Assembly: GCF_014656195.1 (NCBI RefSeq)
Contig: NZ_BNBY01000003.1
Location: 456,938-493,552, forward strand
DNA from: Kitasatospora xanthocidica
GTDB lineage: Bacteria; Actinomycetota; Actinomycetes; Streptomycetales; Streptomycetaceae
Reading direction: 5' to 3'
Length of the DNA: 36,615 nucleotides
Part shown: in pieces, positions 9,001-14,693 of the stretch
Numbering within the stretch: position 1 is the first letter of the stretch
Layout: every line of letters begins with the position of its first letter
Program-made: the position numbers and the translations under genes
The notes under the pieces: model-generated
The model's input: only the letters and a program-made list of their open reading frames with translations
What the model was told of the DNA's origin: nothing
Databases searched by the model: none

Positions 9001-11541
9001 GCCGCCCGTGACCACGGCGGTGTTCGTCGGCGTGGTGGTCACGTTCGGGTCGAGCGTGCCGGTCAGCGTCCAGGTCAGCGACGAACCGGCCGGGATCTCC
9101 ACCGCCGGACACGTCGCCACACCACCACTGATCGGACAGTTCGCCCCGTCCGAAGCCACCATCGAGGCACCCGTGACGCCCGCCGGAACGGTGTCCGTCA
9201 CCACCACGTTCCGCGCCCGCGACGGACCGCTGTTCGTCACGCTCACCCGCCACTGGATCTGCTGCCCCGGCACCACCGGGCTGGTCAGCAGCGTCTTCGA
9301 GACCGTCAGGCTCGCCTGCGGCGTCGGCGACGAGGACGGCGAGGCGACGGCCGTGTGCGCGGTCGCCGACGGGTCAGGGCCGCCCGTGACCACGGCGGTG
9401 TTCGTCGGCGTGGTGGTCGCGTCGGGGGACAGCGTGCCGGTCAGGGTCCAGCTGGCGGTGCCGTTCACCGGGATCTCGACGGCGGGGCAGGTCGCGACGC
9501 CGTTGGTGATCGTGCAGGCGGCGGCGTCCTGGTCGTTGACCATGCTCGCCCCGGTCACCCCGGCCGGGATCCGGTCCGTGACGACGACGTTCCGGGCTCG
9601 GGACGGGCCGCTGTTGGTGACCTTCACCTGCCACTTGATCTGGCCGCCGGGCACCACGGGGCTGGTCAGCAGGGTCTTCGAGACGACCAGGTTCGCCTGA
9701 TGGCCCGGCGGGATCGGGTTGGCGGCGCTGGTGCAGTCGGGCGAGCACTTGGGGTCGGTGGCGCCGCCCGGCGGGGTGACGGTGGCCCGGTTGTCCAGGG
9801 AGCCGTTGGCGTCCGCCGGCACCGTGCCGGTGAGCCGGTAGGTGACCTGGCCGCCCGCCAGGACGTCGACCGTCGTGTTGATGTTGCCGGTGCCGGAGGC
9901 GGTGCCGCCGCAGCTGCTGCCGCCGGTCGCCGTGCAGCTCCAGGTGAAGTTCTGGATCGAGGCGGGCAGCGTGTCCCGGACCGAGGTGCCGACGGCGTCC
10001 GAGGGGCCCTCGTTCTTCACCACGATGGTGTACGTGAGCGGCTGGCCCGGGATGTACGGGCTCTTGTCGGGCGTCTTCGTCACCGACAGCCCGGTGGTGA
10101 CCCGGCCGGGGGTGTCGACGGTGCTGGAGCAGGTCGGACCGCAGTTGGGGTCGGCCGTGGCGCTCGGCCGGGTCACCGTCGCGGTGTTCGACAGCGTGCC
10201 CGTGGTGGAGGACGGGACCGTGCCCGTCACCGTGTACGTCACGGTGCCGTTCACCGCGACCGTCGCCGTCGTGTCGATGCTGCCGGTGCCGCTCGCGTCG
10301 CCGCAGCCGCTGGCGGCGGAACCGGCCGAGCAGGTCCAGGTGAAGCCCGACAGCGCGGACGGCAGGGCGTCCCGGACGGCCGCGTTGACGGCGGGTGCCG
10401 GGCCGGCGTTGCTCACCACGACGGTGTAGGTGAGCACCTGGCCCGGGACGTACGTGGTAGGCGAGGCCGTCTTCCTGATGGACAGTCCGGTCTGGGTGAC
10501 CCACTCCAGGGTGACTTCGCCGTTGCCGCCGTTGGTGGTGCCGCCGCCGTTGCCGATCCCCGGGCTGTAGAGCGCGTCGCTCCGTCCCGCGGCCAGGCCG
10601 CCCTGGCCGTTGGCGCTGCTGTTGGCGCCCGCGGTGGTCTGCGCGCTGGTCACTCCGGCACCCCCGGTGTAGCCCGAACCGCCGCCGCCCATGCCGTTCA
10701 GCTCACTGGCGCTCGACGCCTGGCAGGCACCGCCACCGCCACCGTAGTAGCCGCCGCCACCGCCACCGCCGCCCTCGTTGCCGGCGTTGGGCGCGCCGCT
10801 GCCGCCGGTGAACCGGCTTCCCGCCGTCGCGCTGCCGCAGCTGGTCTGGGTGGCGGCGGCGCCTCCGGCCGTCTGGGTTCCGCCGCGGCCGGAGCTGGCC
10901 GGGCGGCTGTCCTGGCCGCCGTTGGTCCCACCGCCGCCGCCCGCCGCGGGGGTGCCGGCGTCGGCGCCCGGCGAGGAACCGCCGCCGCCGCCCGCGATCA
11001 GCAGCGCGGTGGTGCCGTAGTTCCCGTTCCACACGGCGCTCATGCCGCCGCCGGTGGCGCCCGTGGCCTGACCGCCGCCGGCCCCGCCCCGGCCGCCGGC
11101 TCCACCGCCGCCGTACGCGGTGGTGGTGCTGTTCATCACCCCGCCCTGCCCGGAGGTGACGGTCAGTTTCTGACCCGCCGTCACCGCGATGGTGCCCGTG
11201 GTGTACCCGCCGCCCGCGCCGCCGTACTGGCCGGTGTAGTAGCTGCTCGGCGAGCCGCCGCCGCCCGCTCCCCAGAGCCGGGCGTAGACGCTGCTCACGC
11301 CGGCCGGGACGGTGAAGGTCTGGTCGCCGCCGCTGTACGTGAACCGCGCGCAGTTGGTGAAGCCGCTGGAGGGCGTGCACGACACCTGCGCCCGCTGCGT
11401 CCCGGGCAGCCCCTCCGGCGCGTGGGCGGGCGGGGCCGCGGCGAGCGCGAGCCCGCCCTGGGGCGCGAGGCAGAGCAGCGCGAGCACCCCGCGCATCGCC
11501 GTCGAGAACCGACCGCCAAGCAACGACCTCACCGGAGCCAT
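19..11541 (-). CDS. Giant sortase-anchored surface protein: glycine-rich domain plus about 27 DUF11 repeats
   Basis: A predicted exported protein of 3840 residues that would be attached to the cell wall. The ATG at 11541 is chosen over an upstream in-frame start because GAGGAG lies 7 nt before it and a signal peptide follows (basic start, hydrophobic residues about 18-36, AHA near 41). Residues about 55-345 form a glycine-rich domain with FTVPAGVSSVYARLWGAGG near its start, as in bacterial Gly_rich/ALK-LTK-type domains. Two divergent DUF11 repeats follow (about 350-610), then 24 closely similar ones of about 126 residues (about 613-3640), then one more divergent repeat. A Pro/Ser-rich linker, LPPTG at 3807-3811, a membrane helix and a basic RRSRR tail complete it. 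Each of the 24 modules carries two cysteines eight residues apart. DUF11 repeats act as stalks in many surface proteins; adhesion or sheath formation here is inference. No sortase gene is in the window. Confidence 0.9.
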   Translation of the reverse strand: MAPVRSLLGGRFSTAMRGVLALLCLAPQGGLALAAAPPAHAPEGLPGTQRAQVSCTPSSGFTNCARFTYSGGDQTFTVPAGVSSVYARLWGAGGGGSPSSYYTGQYGGAGGGYTTGTIAVTAGQKLTVTSGQGGVMNSTTTAYGGGGAGGRGGAGGGQATGATGGGMSAVWNGNYGTTALLIAGGGGGSSPGADAGTPAAGGGGGTNGGQDSRPASSGRGGTQTAGGAAATQTSCGSATAGSRFTGGSGAPNAGNEGGGGGGGGYYGGGGGACQASSASELNGMGGGGSGYTGGAGVTSAQTTAGANSSANGQGGLAAGRSDALYSPGIGNGGGTTNGGNGEVTLEWVTQTGLSIRKTASPTTYVPGQVLTYTVVVSNAGPAPAVNAAVRDALPSALSGFTWTCSAGSAASGCGDASGTGSIDTTATVAVNGTVTYTVTGTVPSSTTGTLSNTATVTRPSATADPNCGPTCSSTVDTPGRVTTGLSVTKTPDKSPYIPGQPLTYTIVVKNEGPSDAVGTSVRDTLPASIQNFTWSCTATGGSSCGGTASGTGNINTTVDVLAGGQVTYRLTGTVPADANGSLDNRATVTPPGGATDPKCSPDCTSAANPIPPGHQANLVVSKTLLTSPVVPGGQIKWQVKVTNSGPSRARNVVVTDRIPAGVTGASMVNDQDAAACTITNGVATCPAVEIPVNGTASWTLTGTLSPDATTTPTNTAVVTGGPDPSATAHTAVASPSSSPTPQASLTVSKTLLTSPVVPGQQIQWRVSVTNSGPSRARNVVVTDTVPAGVTGASMVASDGANCPISGGVATCPAVEIPAGSSLTWTLTGTLDPNVTTTPTNTAVVTGGPDPSATAHTAVASPSSSPSPQASLTVSKTLLTSPVVPGQTVQWRVSVTNSGPSRARNVVVTDTVPAGVTGASMVASDGTNCPISGGTATCPAVEIPAGSSLSWTLTGTLSSDATGTPTNSVTVTGGPDPSASSHTAVASPTTTPMPQANLTVSKVLLTNPVIPGQQIQWRVNVFNAGPSRARNVVVTDTIPAGVNNPVMTAPDGTACPISGGAATCPAVEIPAGQALNWTLTGTLAADATVTPTNAVTVTGGPDPSASSRTAVASPTVTPTPQASLTVSKVLLTNPVVPGQQVQWRVSVRNNGPSRARNVVVTDQVPAGVNDAAMAASDGTTCSIAGGVATCPAVEILVGQTLTWTLTGTLAQDATVTPTNTAVVTGGPDPTASTHTAVASPSNSPSPQANLTVSKVLLTNPVVPGQQIQWRVSVTNNGPSRARNVVVTDQVPTGVTGASMVASDGMNCPISNGTATCPAVEIPAGQTLTWTLTGTLASDATATPTNTAVVTGGPDPTATAHTAVASPTSSPSPQANLTVSKVLVTSPVVPGQQIQWRVSVTNNGPSRARNVVVSDQVPAGVNNPTMAASDGTTCPITGGVATCPAVEIPVGQTLTWTLSGTLAADATATPSNTVTVTGGPDPTASTHTVVASPTNSPSPQANLTVSKSLLTSPVVPGQQIQWRVSVTNNGPSQARNVVVTDQVPAGVNDAAMAASDGTACPITGGTATCPAVEIPVGETLTWTLSGTLAADATVTPSNTVTVTGGPDPTASTHTAVASPTNSPSPQANLTVSKVLVTNPVVPGQQIQWRVSVTNNGPSRARNVVVTDTVPAGVSNATMAASDGTTCPINGGTATCPAVEIPVGSSETWTLTGTLDSNATTTPTNSVIVTGGPDPTASSHTAVASPSGSPTSQAALTIAKSLLTSPVVPGQQIQWQVSVTNNGPSRARNVVVTDQVPAGVSNATMTASDGTACPISGGVATCPAVEIPVGQTLTWTLTGTLDANATATPTNTAVVTGGPDPSATAHTAVASPTNSPMPQANLTVSKVLLTDPVIPGRQVQWQVTVTNNGPSRARNVVVTDQVPAAVSNATMTASDGTGCPISGGVATCPAVEIPAGSSATWTLSGTLAADATVTPTNTVTVTGGPDPAVSTHTAVASPSNSSSPQASLAVSKALVTNPVVPGQQIQWRVSVTNNGPSRARNVVVTDQVPSGVSNASMTASDGTACPISGGTATCPAVEIPVGQTLTWTLTGMLDANATSTPTNTAVVTGGPDPAATAHTAVASPTSSPTAEARLTVSKVLVTNPVVPGQQVQWRVSVTNDGPSRARNVVVADQVPSGVSNASMVASDGAACPISGGTATCPAVEISVGQTLTWTLTGTLAQDATVTPTNTVTVTGGPDPTASTHTAVASPTNSPTPQANLTVSKTLLTNPVVPGQRIQWQVSVTNNGPSRARDVVVADQVPAGVNDATMAASDGTACPISNGTATCPAVEIPVGQTLTWTLTGTLAQDATVTPTNTAVVTGGPDPSATAHTAVASPSNSPSPQASLTVSKVLLTDPVVPGQRIQWRVAVTNNGPSRARNVVVTDRIPDGVGGASMTAADGSVCPIANGTAVCPAVELEIGQTASYTLSGTLMQDATVTPTNTAVVTGGPDPSATAHTAVASPSNSPSPQASLTVSKVLLTNPVVPGEKIQWRVAVTNNGPSRARNVVVTDRIPDGVSDAVLQADADATRCPVANGTAVCPAVELEVGQTASYTLTGTLAPDATVTPTNTAVVTGGPDPSATAHTAVASPTGGPTPQANLSLSKTLMTNPVVPGQQIQWRVTVTNRGPSRARNVVVTDAVPAMVDSPSMTSDADGSACPITGGTATCPAVEIPAGSALSWTLTGTLDPAATSTPVNVAVVTGGPDPTATGHTATAQASETVAPQASLTVSKALLTDPVVPGQPIAWRISVTNNGPSQARNVVVTDRIPDGVVGASLSPDATNAACPVTGGVATCPPVEIPVGRTAAYTLSGTLAQDATVTPTNTAVVTGGPDPSTTAHTAVASPTGSPSPQARLTVSKVLVTNPVVPGEVVRWRVTVTNNGPSRARNVVVTDRIPDGVSGAVMVSDEDGTTCPIGSGVATCPAIELEVGQTASYTLSGTLDADATVAPANTAVVTGGPDPTATAHTAVASPSGSPSPQANLVVSKVLVTNPVVPGQQVQWRVTVTNHGPSRARNVVVTDRIPDGVSNASMTARDGTACAIADGTATCPAVEIPAGGSVSWTLSGTLDPNATVTPTNSVTVTGGPDPTASAHTATASPSGSPEPRAVLSVAKVLVTDPVVPGQQVQWRVTVTNNGPSRARNVVVTDKVPDGVLNASMTAQDGTACAFADGTATCPAVEIPVGGLLTWTLTGTLEPGATGTPTNTVLVTGGPDPLTPTHTAVASPTGGPVPAARLSVSKALLTDPVVPGQRIQWRVAVTDEGPSVARDVVVSDRVPSGVLDASMTADDGTACAIANGTATCPAVEIAVGATRTWTLTGTLAPDATVTPVNTVTVTGGPDPGTPTHTAVASPSASPTAQARLSVAKVLVTSPVVAGAPIEWRVTVTNGGPSVARNVVVTDRVPVGVLGAAMTGPDGAVCPVSGGTATCPAVEIPVGTTLTWTLKGTLDPGATVTPGNTAVVTGGPDPSATAHTAVASPSGPPSSQARLTVAKALLTSPVVAGQQIRWRVTVTNSGPSLARNVVVTDRVPDGVNGASMAADADGTPCPIADGTATCPAVDVPVGATVAWTLTGTLDPNATAVPVNTAVVTGGPDPAATAHTAVASPTEPITVRHDLLLTKQASPADPKAGDTVTYTVTATNRAAGTYLGAVVTDDLSGVLDGAVYGADTHAGSGRTSYSAPRLTWTVDIRPGATETLTYTVIVKPGAGGKTLVNRLTADGSNCSDGGSGNGGSGNGGGGTRRAVRVAVGNCSTTTTVRDTPSPNPSPSPRPEPPLPPTGSGNPMPALLVTGLLLVVGGSLIAARRSRR
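618..9702 (-). repeat. Tandem array of 24 DUF11-coding units, about 378 bp each
   Basis: Twenty-four head-to-tail units encode modules that start around [AN]LTVSKxLLTxPVVPGQ and end with VTGGPDPxAxxHTAVASP. Neighbouring copies can be almost identical at DNA level: the block at 6661-6812 recurs at 7039-7190 with only a few changes, exactly 378 bp away, and sequence near 8701 recurs near 9079. Units at both ends of the array differ more. This pattern points to duplication and gene conversion within the gene. The array is also prone to collapse during sequence assembly. Confidence 0.9.
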
Positions 11542-11723
11542 CCGGCGTCTCCTCTCGCGGCCGCGCACCCACGGGCGCAGATGTGCGGACAACCCGACTG
11601 TCACGCGAATGCACGCGTGCGCGATCAGAGCGTGCCGAGGCGAGGCACACTGAAAGATCATCTGACGTCGTGTCATCGGGTATTCGCCTCGGAATCCGCG
11701 CTTTCGGCCCATCCCCGGGAACC

Positions 11724-11751
11724 GTTCGGCGCAGCGCGGCCGGCGCCGAAC
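11724..11751. repeat. Inverted repeat GTTCGGCGC-N10-GCGCCGAAC
   Basis: A perfect 9-bp inverted repeat about 180 nt upstream of the giant gene start and next to the hairpin at 11759. It could be a second terminator stem or a regulator site; the sequence alone does not decide. Confidence 0.35.
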
Positions 11752-11758
11752 GCAGGAA

Positions 11759-11792
11759 GAGGTGGGTCGGTCCGAAGGGACCTGCCCACCTC
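11759..11792 (-). terminator. Probable terminator of the fasciclin lipoprotein gene
   Basis: A 15-bp inverted repeat (11759-11773 with 11778-11792) has two mismatches and a GAAG loop. It lies about 80 nt downstream of the lipoprotein stop codon and well before the giant gene's start. No T-run follows, which is normal for actinomycete terminators. Confidence 0.5.
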
Positions 11793-11871
11793 GACCTGCT
11801 CACCTCTTCCCGCTCACGTCGATGCGCTCTACCTCGACGCGCTCACCTCGACGTGCCCACCGGCGCGGCCG

Positions 11872-12471
11872 TCAGCCGAAGGCCGGCACCGTGTCCAGGA
11901 TCGCCAGCCGCGCGTTGGCGGTCTTGATGCTGCCGCAGAGCACCTGCGCGCCGCCGATGCGGTAGTCCTCGCCGCTGCCGGTGGCCTTGATGACGACGCC
12001 CTGGAGGGTGTTGTACTGCTTGTCCTCGAGGTCGCCCTTTCGCAGATCACGAACGACGATCAGCTTGCGGACGAGGTCGCCGGCGCCCTGCTGGGTGGCC
12101 AGCGCCTTCTTCTGGTCCTCGGGCAGCTTGGCGAAGGCCGCGTCGTTGGGGGCGAAGACGGTGACGTTCTCCATCGAGTCGAAGATGTCCTTCGCCTTGG
12201 CCGTCTTGACCAGCGCGGACAGCTGGGAGAGGTCCTTGGTCTGGTCGACGGCGGTCAGCACGGGCATGCCGCCCATCCCGTCGGGGCTTCCGGGGCCCTC
12301 ACCCGGAAGAGCGGCACAGGCCTGCCCGAACGCCTTCTCCGGCGGCGGGGGCGCGACGGCCACCGGGCCTGCCCCGTCGACGCCGGCGCCGACGCCGCCG
12401 CAGCCGGCGAGCGGGGCAAGGACGAGCGCCAGGGCCGCCAGGACGGCGGGGCGGGGGGTGCGACAGCTCAT
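11872..12471 (-). CDS. Fasciclin (FAS1) domain lipoprotein
   Basis: A predicted lipoprotein of 199 residues anchored outside the membrane. The ATG at 12471 is preceded by an AGGG ribosome binding site and gives a compact lipoprotein signal ending in the lipobox LAGC (Cys24); a longer reading from 12531 would bury this signal. After a Gly/Pro-rich linker comes one FAS1 domain (about residues 65-199), with DIFDSMENVTVFAPNDAAFAKLP and a later YNTLQGVVI segment, both typical of the fold. FAS1 domains mediate adhesion or protein-surface contacts. It lies directly upstream of the giant surface protein in the same orientation, so a shared cell-surface role is plausible, though a terminator-like hairpin separates them. 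Confidence 0.88.
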   Translation of the reverse strand: MSCRTPRPAVLAALALVLAPLAGCGGVGAGVDGAGPVAVAPPPPEKAFGQACAALPGEGPGSPDGMGGMPVLTAVDQTKDLSQLSALVKTAKAKDIFDSMENVTVFAPNDAAFAKLPEDQKKALATQQGAGDLVRKLIVVRDLRKGDLEDKQYNTLQGVVIKATGSGEDYRIGGAQVLCGSIKTANARLAILDTVPAFG

Positions 12472-12601
12472 GAGGAGGCCCTCCAGGGGGAACCGGGCGA
12501 ATCCATGCCTGATCCGCCCATTCATCCCCATAGTGACGCCCCGTCAGGCCGTTTCGCGGGAGTGCGGGCCCGCACCTCCTCGCCTGTCACCCACCAGGGC
12601 T

Positions 12602-12736
12602 CCCGCTCGTGGCGGATCCTGGCAACCTCGGCGGTTGCGAGCCCGAGCGGGTAGCCGGGGTGCCCGCCCGTACGGCTCGGCGGATCGCGCGGAGTCGCGG
12701 CCGCGCGGATCGCGCCGCGGTACGGACGGGCACGCC
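12602..12736 (-). terminator. Complex structured region downstream of the TetR gene, probable terminator
   Basis: Just after the TetR stop (minus strand), a 17-bp inverted repeat with two mismatches pairs 12720-12736 with 12657-12673. Its loop contains two copies of GCGGATCGCG. A second nested stem follows: CCCGCTCG (12602-12609) with CGAGCGGG (12644-12651), enclosing GCAACC/GGTTGC. Position and stability suggest termination, but the size is unusual. Confidence 0.4.
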
Positions 12737-12740
12737 CGGA

Positions 12741-13538
12741 TCACGCCGGCTGCGGCGTCGGGGGCCTGGTGCGGTAGGAGCCGGCCGTGCCCGGGGGGAC
12801 CAGGCAGGGCAGCAGCCATTCCCAGAGGGCGCCGACCCGGCGGGCGCGTTCCTCGGCCGGGCAGCCGTCGGCGAAGACCACCTCCAGGCCGCAGGCGGCG
12901 GTCACGACCAGGACCTCCGGGCCGAGCCCGGCCGAGCGGTCGCGCAGTTCGCCGGCGCGCCGGGCCCCGGCCAGCAGGTCCCGCACGACGCCGGCCCAGA
13001 CGCTGTGGAAGCCGCGCAGGCCCGCGAAGACCGCCTGGGGGTCCGCCGTTCCGGGCCCGACCAACCCGGGTCCGACGCCCCCGGGCCCGACCGACCCGGG
13101 CCCGAGCGTATTGGCCTCACCGACGGCGGCCCCGACCGTCTTGGCCTCACCGACGGCGGGCCCGGCCTCCCGGGGTGGCGCCTCCCGGCCCGCCCGCCAG
13201 CCGCCGTCCTCGCGGCCGAGGCGGAACGCCGCCCGGACCACCGGGTCCGCCCCCAAGGCCTCGACCAGCCAGTACCCGGCGTCGATCAGCCCCTGCAGCG
13301 GCGAGGAGGCGGCCCGCTGGTCGCCGCAGGCCGACCGCAGCGAACGTTCGGCCTGCTCGAAGACGGCTCTGGCCAGCTCCTCCTTGGAGGCGAAGTGGAA
13401 GTACAGCGCCCCCTTCGTCACCCCGGCGGCCGCGGCGATCTCGCCGAGGGTGGCGCCGGTGTAGCCGTGGCGGTCGAACAGCCCCGCCCCCGCTTCCACC
13501 AGCCGCCCGCGCGTCCGTTCCGACCTCTCCTGGACCAC
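12741..13538 (-). CDS. TetR-family regulator of the GBL-receptor/pseudo-receptor type with a VGPG insertion
   Basis: A DNA-binding repressor homologue of 265 residues from the GTG at 13538; a GTG at 13547 is also possible and neither start has ideal ribosome-binding spacing. The N-terminal helix-turn-helix, with TLGEIAAAAGVTKGALYFHF, closely follows the ArpA/ScbR/CprB family. The C-terminal ligand domain is recognisable on both sides of an insertion (about residues 125-160) made of VGEAxTxGxx and VGPGx repeats encoded by DNA repeats. Such regulators bind GBL hormones or, as pseudo-receptors, antibiotics. It lies downstream of a SARP gene and close to a more canonical receptor homologue, so a pseudo-receptor role is the likeliest inference. 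At 265 residues it is longer than the usual 215-235. Confidence 0.8.
   Translation of the reverse strand: MVQERSERTRGRLVEAGAGLFDRHGYTGATLGEIAAAAGVTKGALYFHFASKEELARAVFEQAERSLRSACGDQRAASSPLQGLIDAGYWLVEALGADPVVRAAFRLGREDGGWRAGREAPPREAGPAVGEAKTVGAAVGEANTLGPGSVGPGGVGPGLVGPGTADPQAVFAGLRGFHSVWAGVVRDLLAGARRAGELRDRSAGLGPEVLVVTAACGLEVVFADGCPAEERARRVGALWEWLLPCLVPPGTAGSYRTRPPTPQPA
13052..13160 (-). repeat. Minisatellite inside the TetR gene
   Basis: Four 15-bp units based on CGGGCCCGACCGACC occupy 13052-13111, each coding a VGPGx pentapeptide. They are followed by two copies of a 30-bp unit (from 13111 and from 13141) coding VGEAxTxGxx. All keep the reading frame. The repeats produce an insertion in the ligand-binding half of the regulator. 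Confidence 0.8.
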
Positions 13539-13648
13539 CCGTCCCACAACCCCTCACGACAGCAAGCACGTTCCGACCAGACTCCGGCGGCCCCCGGCGG
13601 ACCCCCTGGCGGACGCCGGGCCCTTCGACCGCCCTCCGCCCGCCCTCC

Positions 13649-14548
13649 TCAGCCGACCCGGGTGAGCCGGGCCGTCGCGGCCTCCGGCACCGCGGCCACG
13701 GCGGCCACGGCGGCCCCAGCGGCCCCAGCGGCGGCGGGCTCCCGCTCCGCCCGCTCCGGGCCGGCCGGGCGCTCCGCGGTGGCGAGCAGAATGGAGCGCT
13801 GCAACCGGCGCAGTCCGACCGACGGCTCCATGCCCAACTCCCGGACCAGGGTGTTCCGCAGGCGCTGGTAGGCCTCCAGGGCCTCGCCGCGCCGTCCGGA
13901 GCGGTGCAGGGCGATCATGTACTGGCCGTGCAGGCTCTCGTGGGTGCGGTAGCGGTCGACCAGGACGGTGAGTTCGGCCAGCAGCACCCGGTGGCGCCCG
14001 AGTCGCAGGTCGACGTCGATCCGCTGGTCCAGCGCGCAGAGCCGGGTCTCCTCCAACCGCTTGGCCTCTACGGCGAGTTGGCCGCCGACCGGGACGTCCG
14101 CGAAGGCCGGTCCGCGCCAGAGCGCGAGCGCCTCGCCGAGCATCCGGGCGGCCAGCGGGTGGTCCTCGCCGTCGATCGCCCGGTAGCCCATGCCGGCCAG
14201 CCGCTCGAACTCCCGGACGTCCGTCAGGCCGCCGCCGCTGTTGAGCATGTAGCCGCCGGGCGAGGTGACCAGGACGTCCTTGGCGCAGGACACCCCCGCC
14301 TCCGCGCCGACCCGGGCGAGCGCCCGGTCGATCAGGTCGCGCAGTTGGAGGACGTAGGTCTGCACGGTGGTGCGCGCGCTGCGCGGTGGGCGGCCGGACC
14401 ACAGTTCGTCGGCCAGCACCCCCGCCGAGACCACCTGGTCCGCCCGGAGCGCCAGCAGGCCCAGCACCTGACGCGGTTTCGGCGCCGACGGCACCACCGA
14501 CTCCCCGCACACCCGGACGTCCAGCGCCCCGAGTACCCGAATTTCCAC
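13649..14548 (-). CDS. SARP-family transcriptional activator
   Basis: A pathway-specific activator of 299 residues of the Streptomyces antibiotic regulatory protein family. The start is the GTG at 14548 (protein MEIRVLGALDV, the usual SARP beginning), with GGGGTGGG 5 nt upstream; a TTG at 14563 is less likely. Residues about 1-100 form an OmpR-type winged helix (PRQVLGLLALRADQVVS, then LADELWSGRPPRSARTTVQ and the SPGGYML wing). A bacterial transcriptional activation domain follows (about 105-250, with ALWRGPAFADVP and RRGEALEAYQRLR). An Ala-rich tail ends the protein. SARPs bind direct repeats next to -35 boxes and recruit RNA polymerase. Its own promoter carries two GBL-receptor-type palindromes, so hormone-controlled expression is likely. 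No target genes are in the window. Confidence 0.92.
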   Translation of the reverse strand: MEIRVLGALDVRVCGESVVPSAPKPRQVLGLLALRADQVVSAGVLADELWSGRPPRSARTTVQTYVLQLRDLIDRALARVGAEAGVSCAKDVLVTSPGGYMLNSGGGLTDVREFERLAGMGYRAIDGEDHPLAARMLGEALALWRGPAFADVPVGGQLAVEAKRLEETRLCALDQRIDVDLRLGRHRVLLAELTVLVDRYRTHESLHGQYMIALHRSGRRGEALEAYQRLRNTLVRELGMEPSVGLRRLQRSILLATAERPAGPERAEREPAAAGAAGAAVAAVAAVPEAATARLTRVG

Positions 14549-14642
14549 GATGACCCACCCCAATCACACGGAACACGGAACGCCGCGAGCTCCTCGGCCG
14601 CGGCCGGCACCCGGGTCGACAGCCCAGGGGGCAACTGTCTCC

Positions 14643-14671
14643 AGTGAAAAACAGGACGTGCGGTTTGTCAA
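14643..14671 (-). promoter_or_regulatory. SARP promoter
   Basis: On the minus strand a perfect -35 box TTGACA (14666-14671) is followed by a 17-bp spacer and a weak -10 box TTCACT (14643-14648). The predicted transcript starts near 14636, about 88 nt before the SARP start. The spacer is almost exactly the proximal ARE-like palindrome, so a bound repressor would block RNA polymerase. Confidence 0.55.
14649..14666. promoter_or_regulatory. ARE-like operator A (SARP promoter spacer)
   Basis: An 18-bp palindrome AAACnGnACGTnCnGTTT with actual sequence AAACAGGACGTGCGGTTT. It matches the autoregulatory elements bound by GBL receptors in general form (AAAC... half-sites around a CG-rich centre). It lies between -35 and -10. 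Confidence 0.7.
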
Positions 14672-14675
14672 TACA

Positions 14676-14693
14676 AAACCGAACGTGCTGTTT
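14676..14693. promoter_or_regulatory. ARE-like operator B (upstream of SARP -35)
   Basis: A second 18-bp palindrome of the same pattern, AAACCGAACGTGCTGTTT, starts exactly 27 bp from operator A and lies a few bases upstream of the -35 box. Two such sites of identical pattern make chance unlikely. Confidence 0.7.

Larger units (their letters stand above)
11542..11871. other. Intergenic region between fasciclin lipoprotein and giant surface protein genes
   Basis: A 330-bp stretch between two minus-strand genes. It holds two hairpins (11724-11751 and 11759-11792, listed separately), the ribosome binding site of the giant gene and presumably its promoter. The stretch 11782-11860 is a loose direct repeat of CACCTCGAC-like units. 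I see no convincing additional gene or clear -10/-35 pair. Confidence 0.5.

Noticed and set aside
618..9702. CRISPR-like regular repeats
   Set aside because: The period of 378 bp, the unbroken reading frame and the DUF11 protein motifs show these are protein repeats, with no spacers.
1405..12654. A 3749-codon open frame on the plus strand opposite the giant surface protein, and a 1179-codon frame at 488-4027
   Set aside because: These are antisense readings of a repetitive, GC-rich gene with few stops. The products are Arg-rich or low-complexity, with no domain or ribosome binding site, and the minus-strand frame has clear domains and signals.
12544..12819. A 91-codon minus-strand frame between the fasciclin and TetR genes
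   Set aside because: It overlaps the TetR 3' end, is Arg/Pro-rich and matches no family. The region is better explained by inverted repeats.
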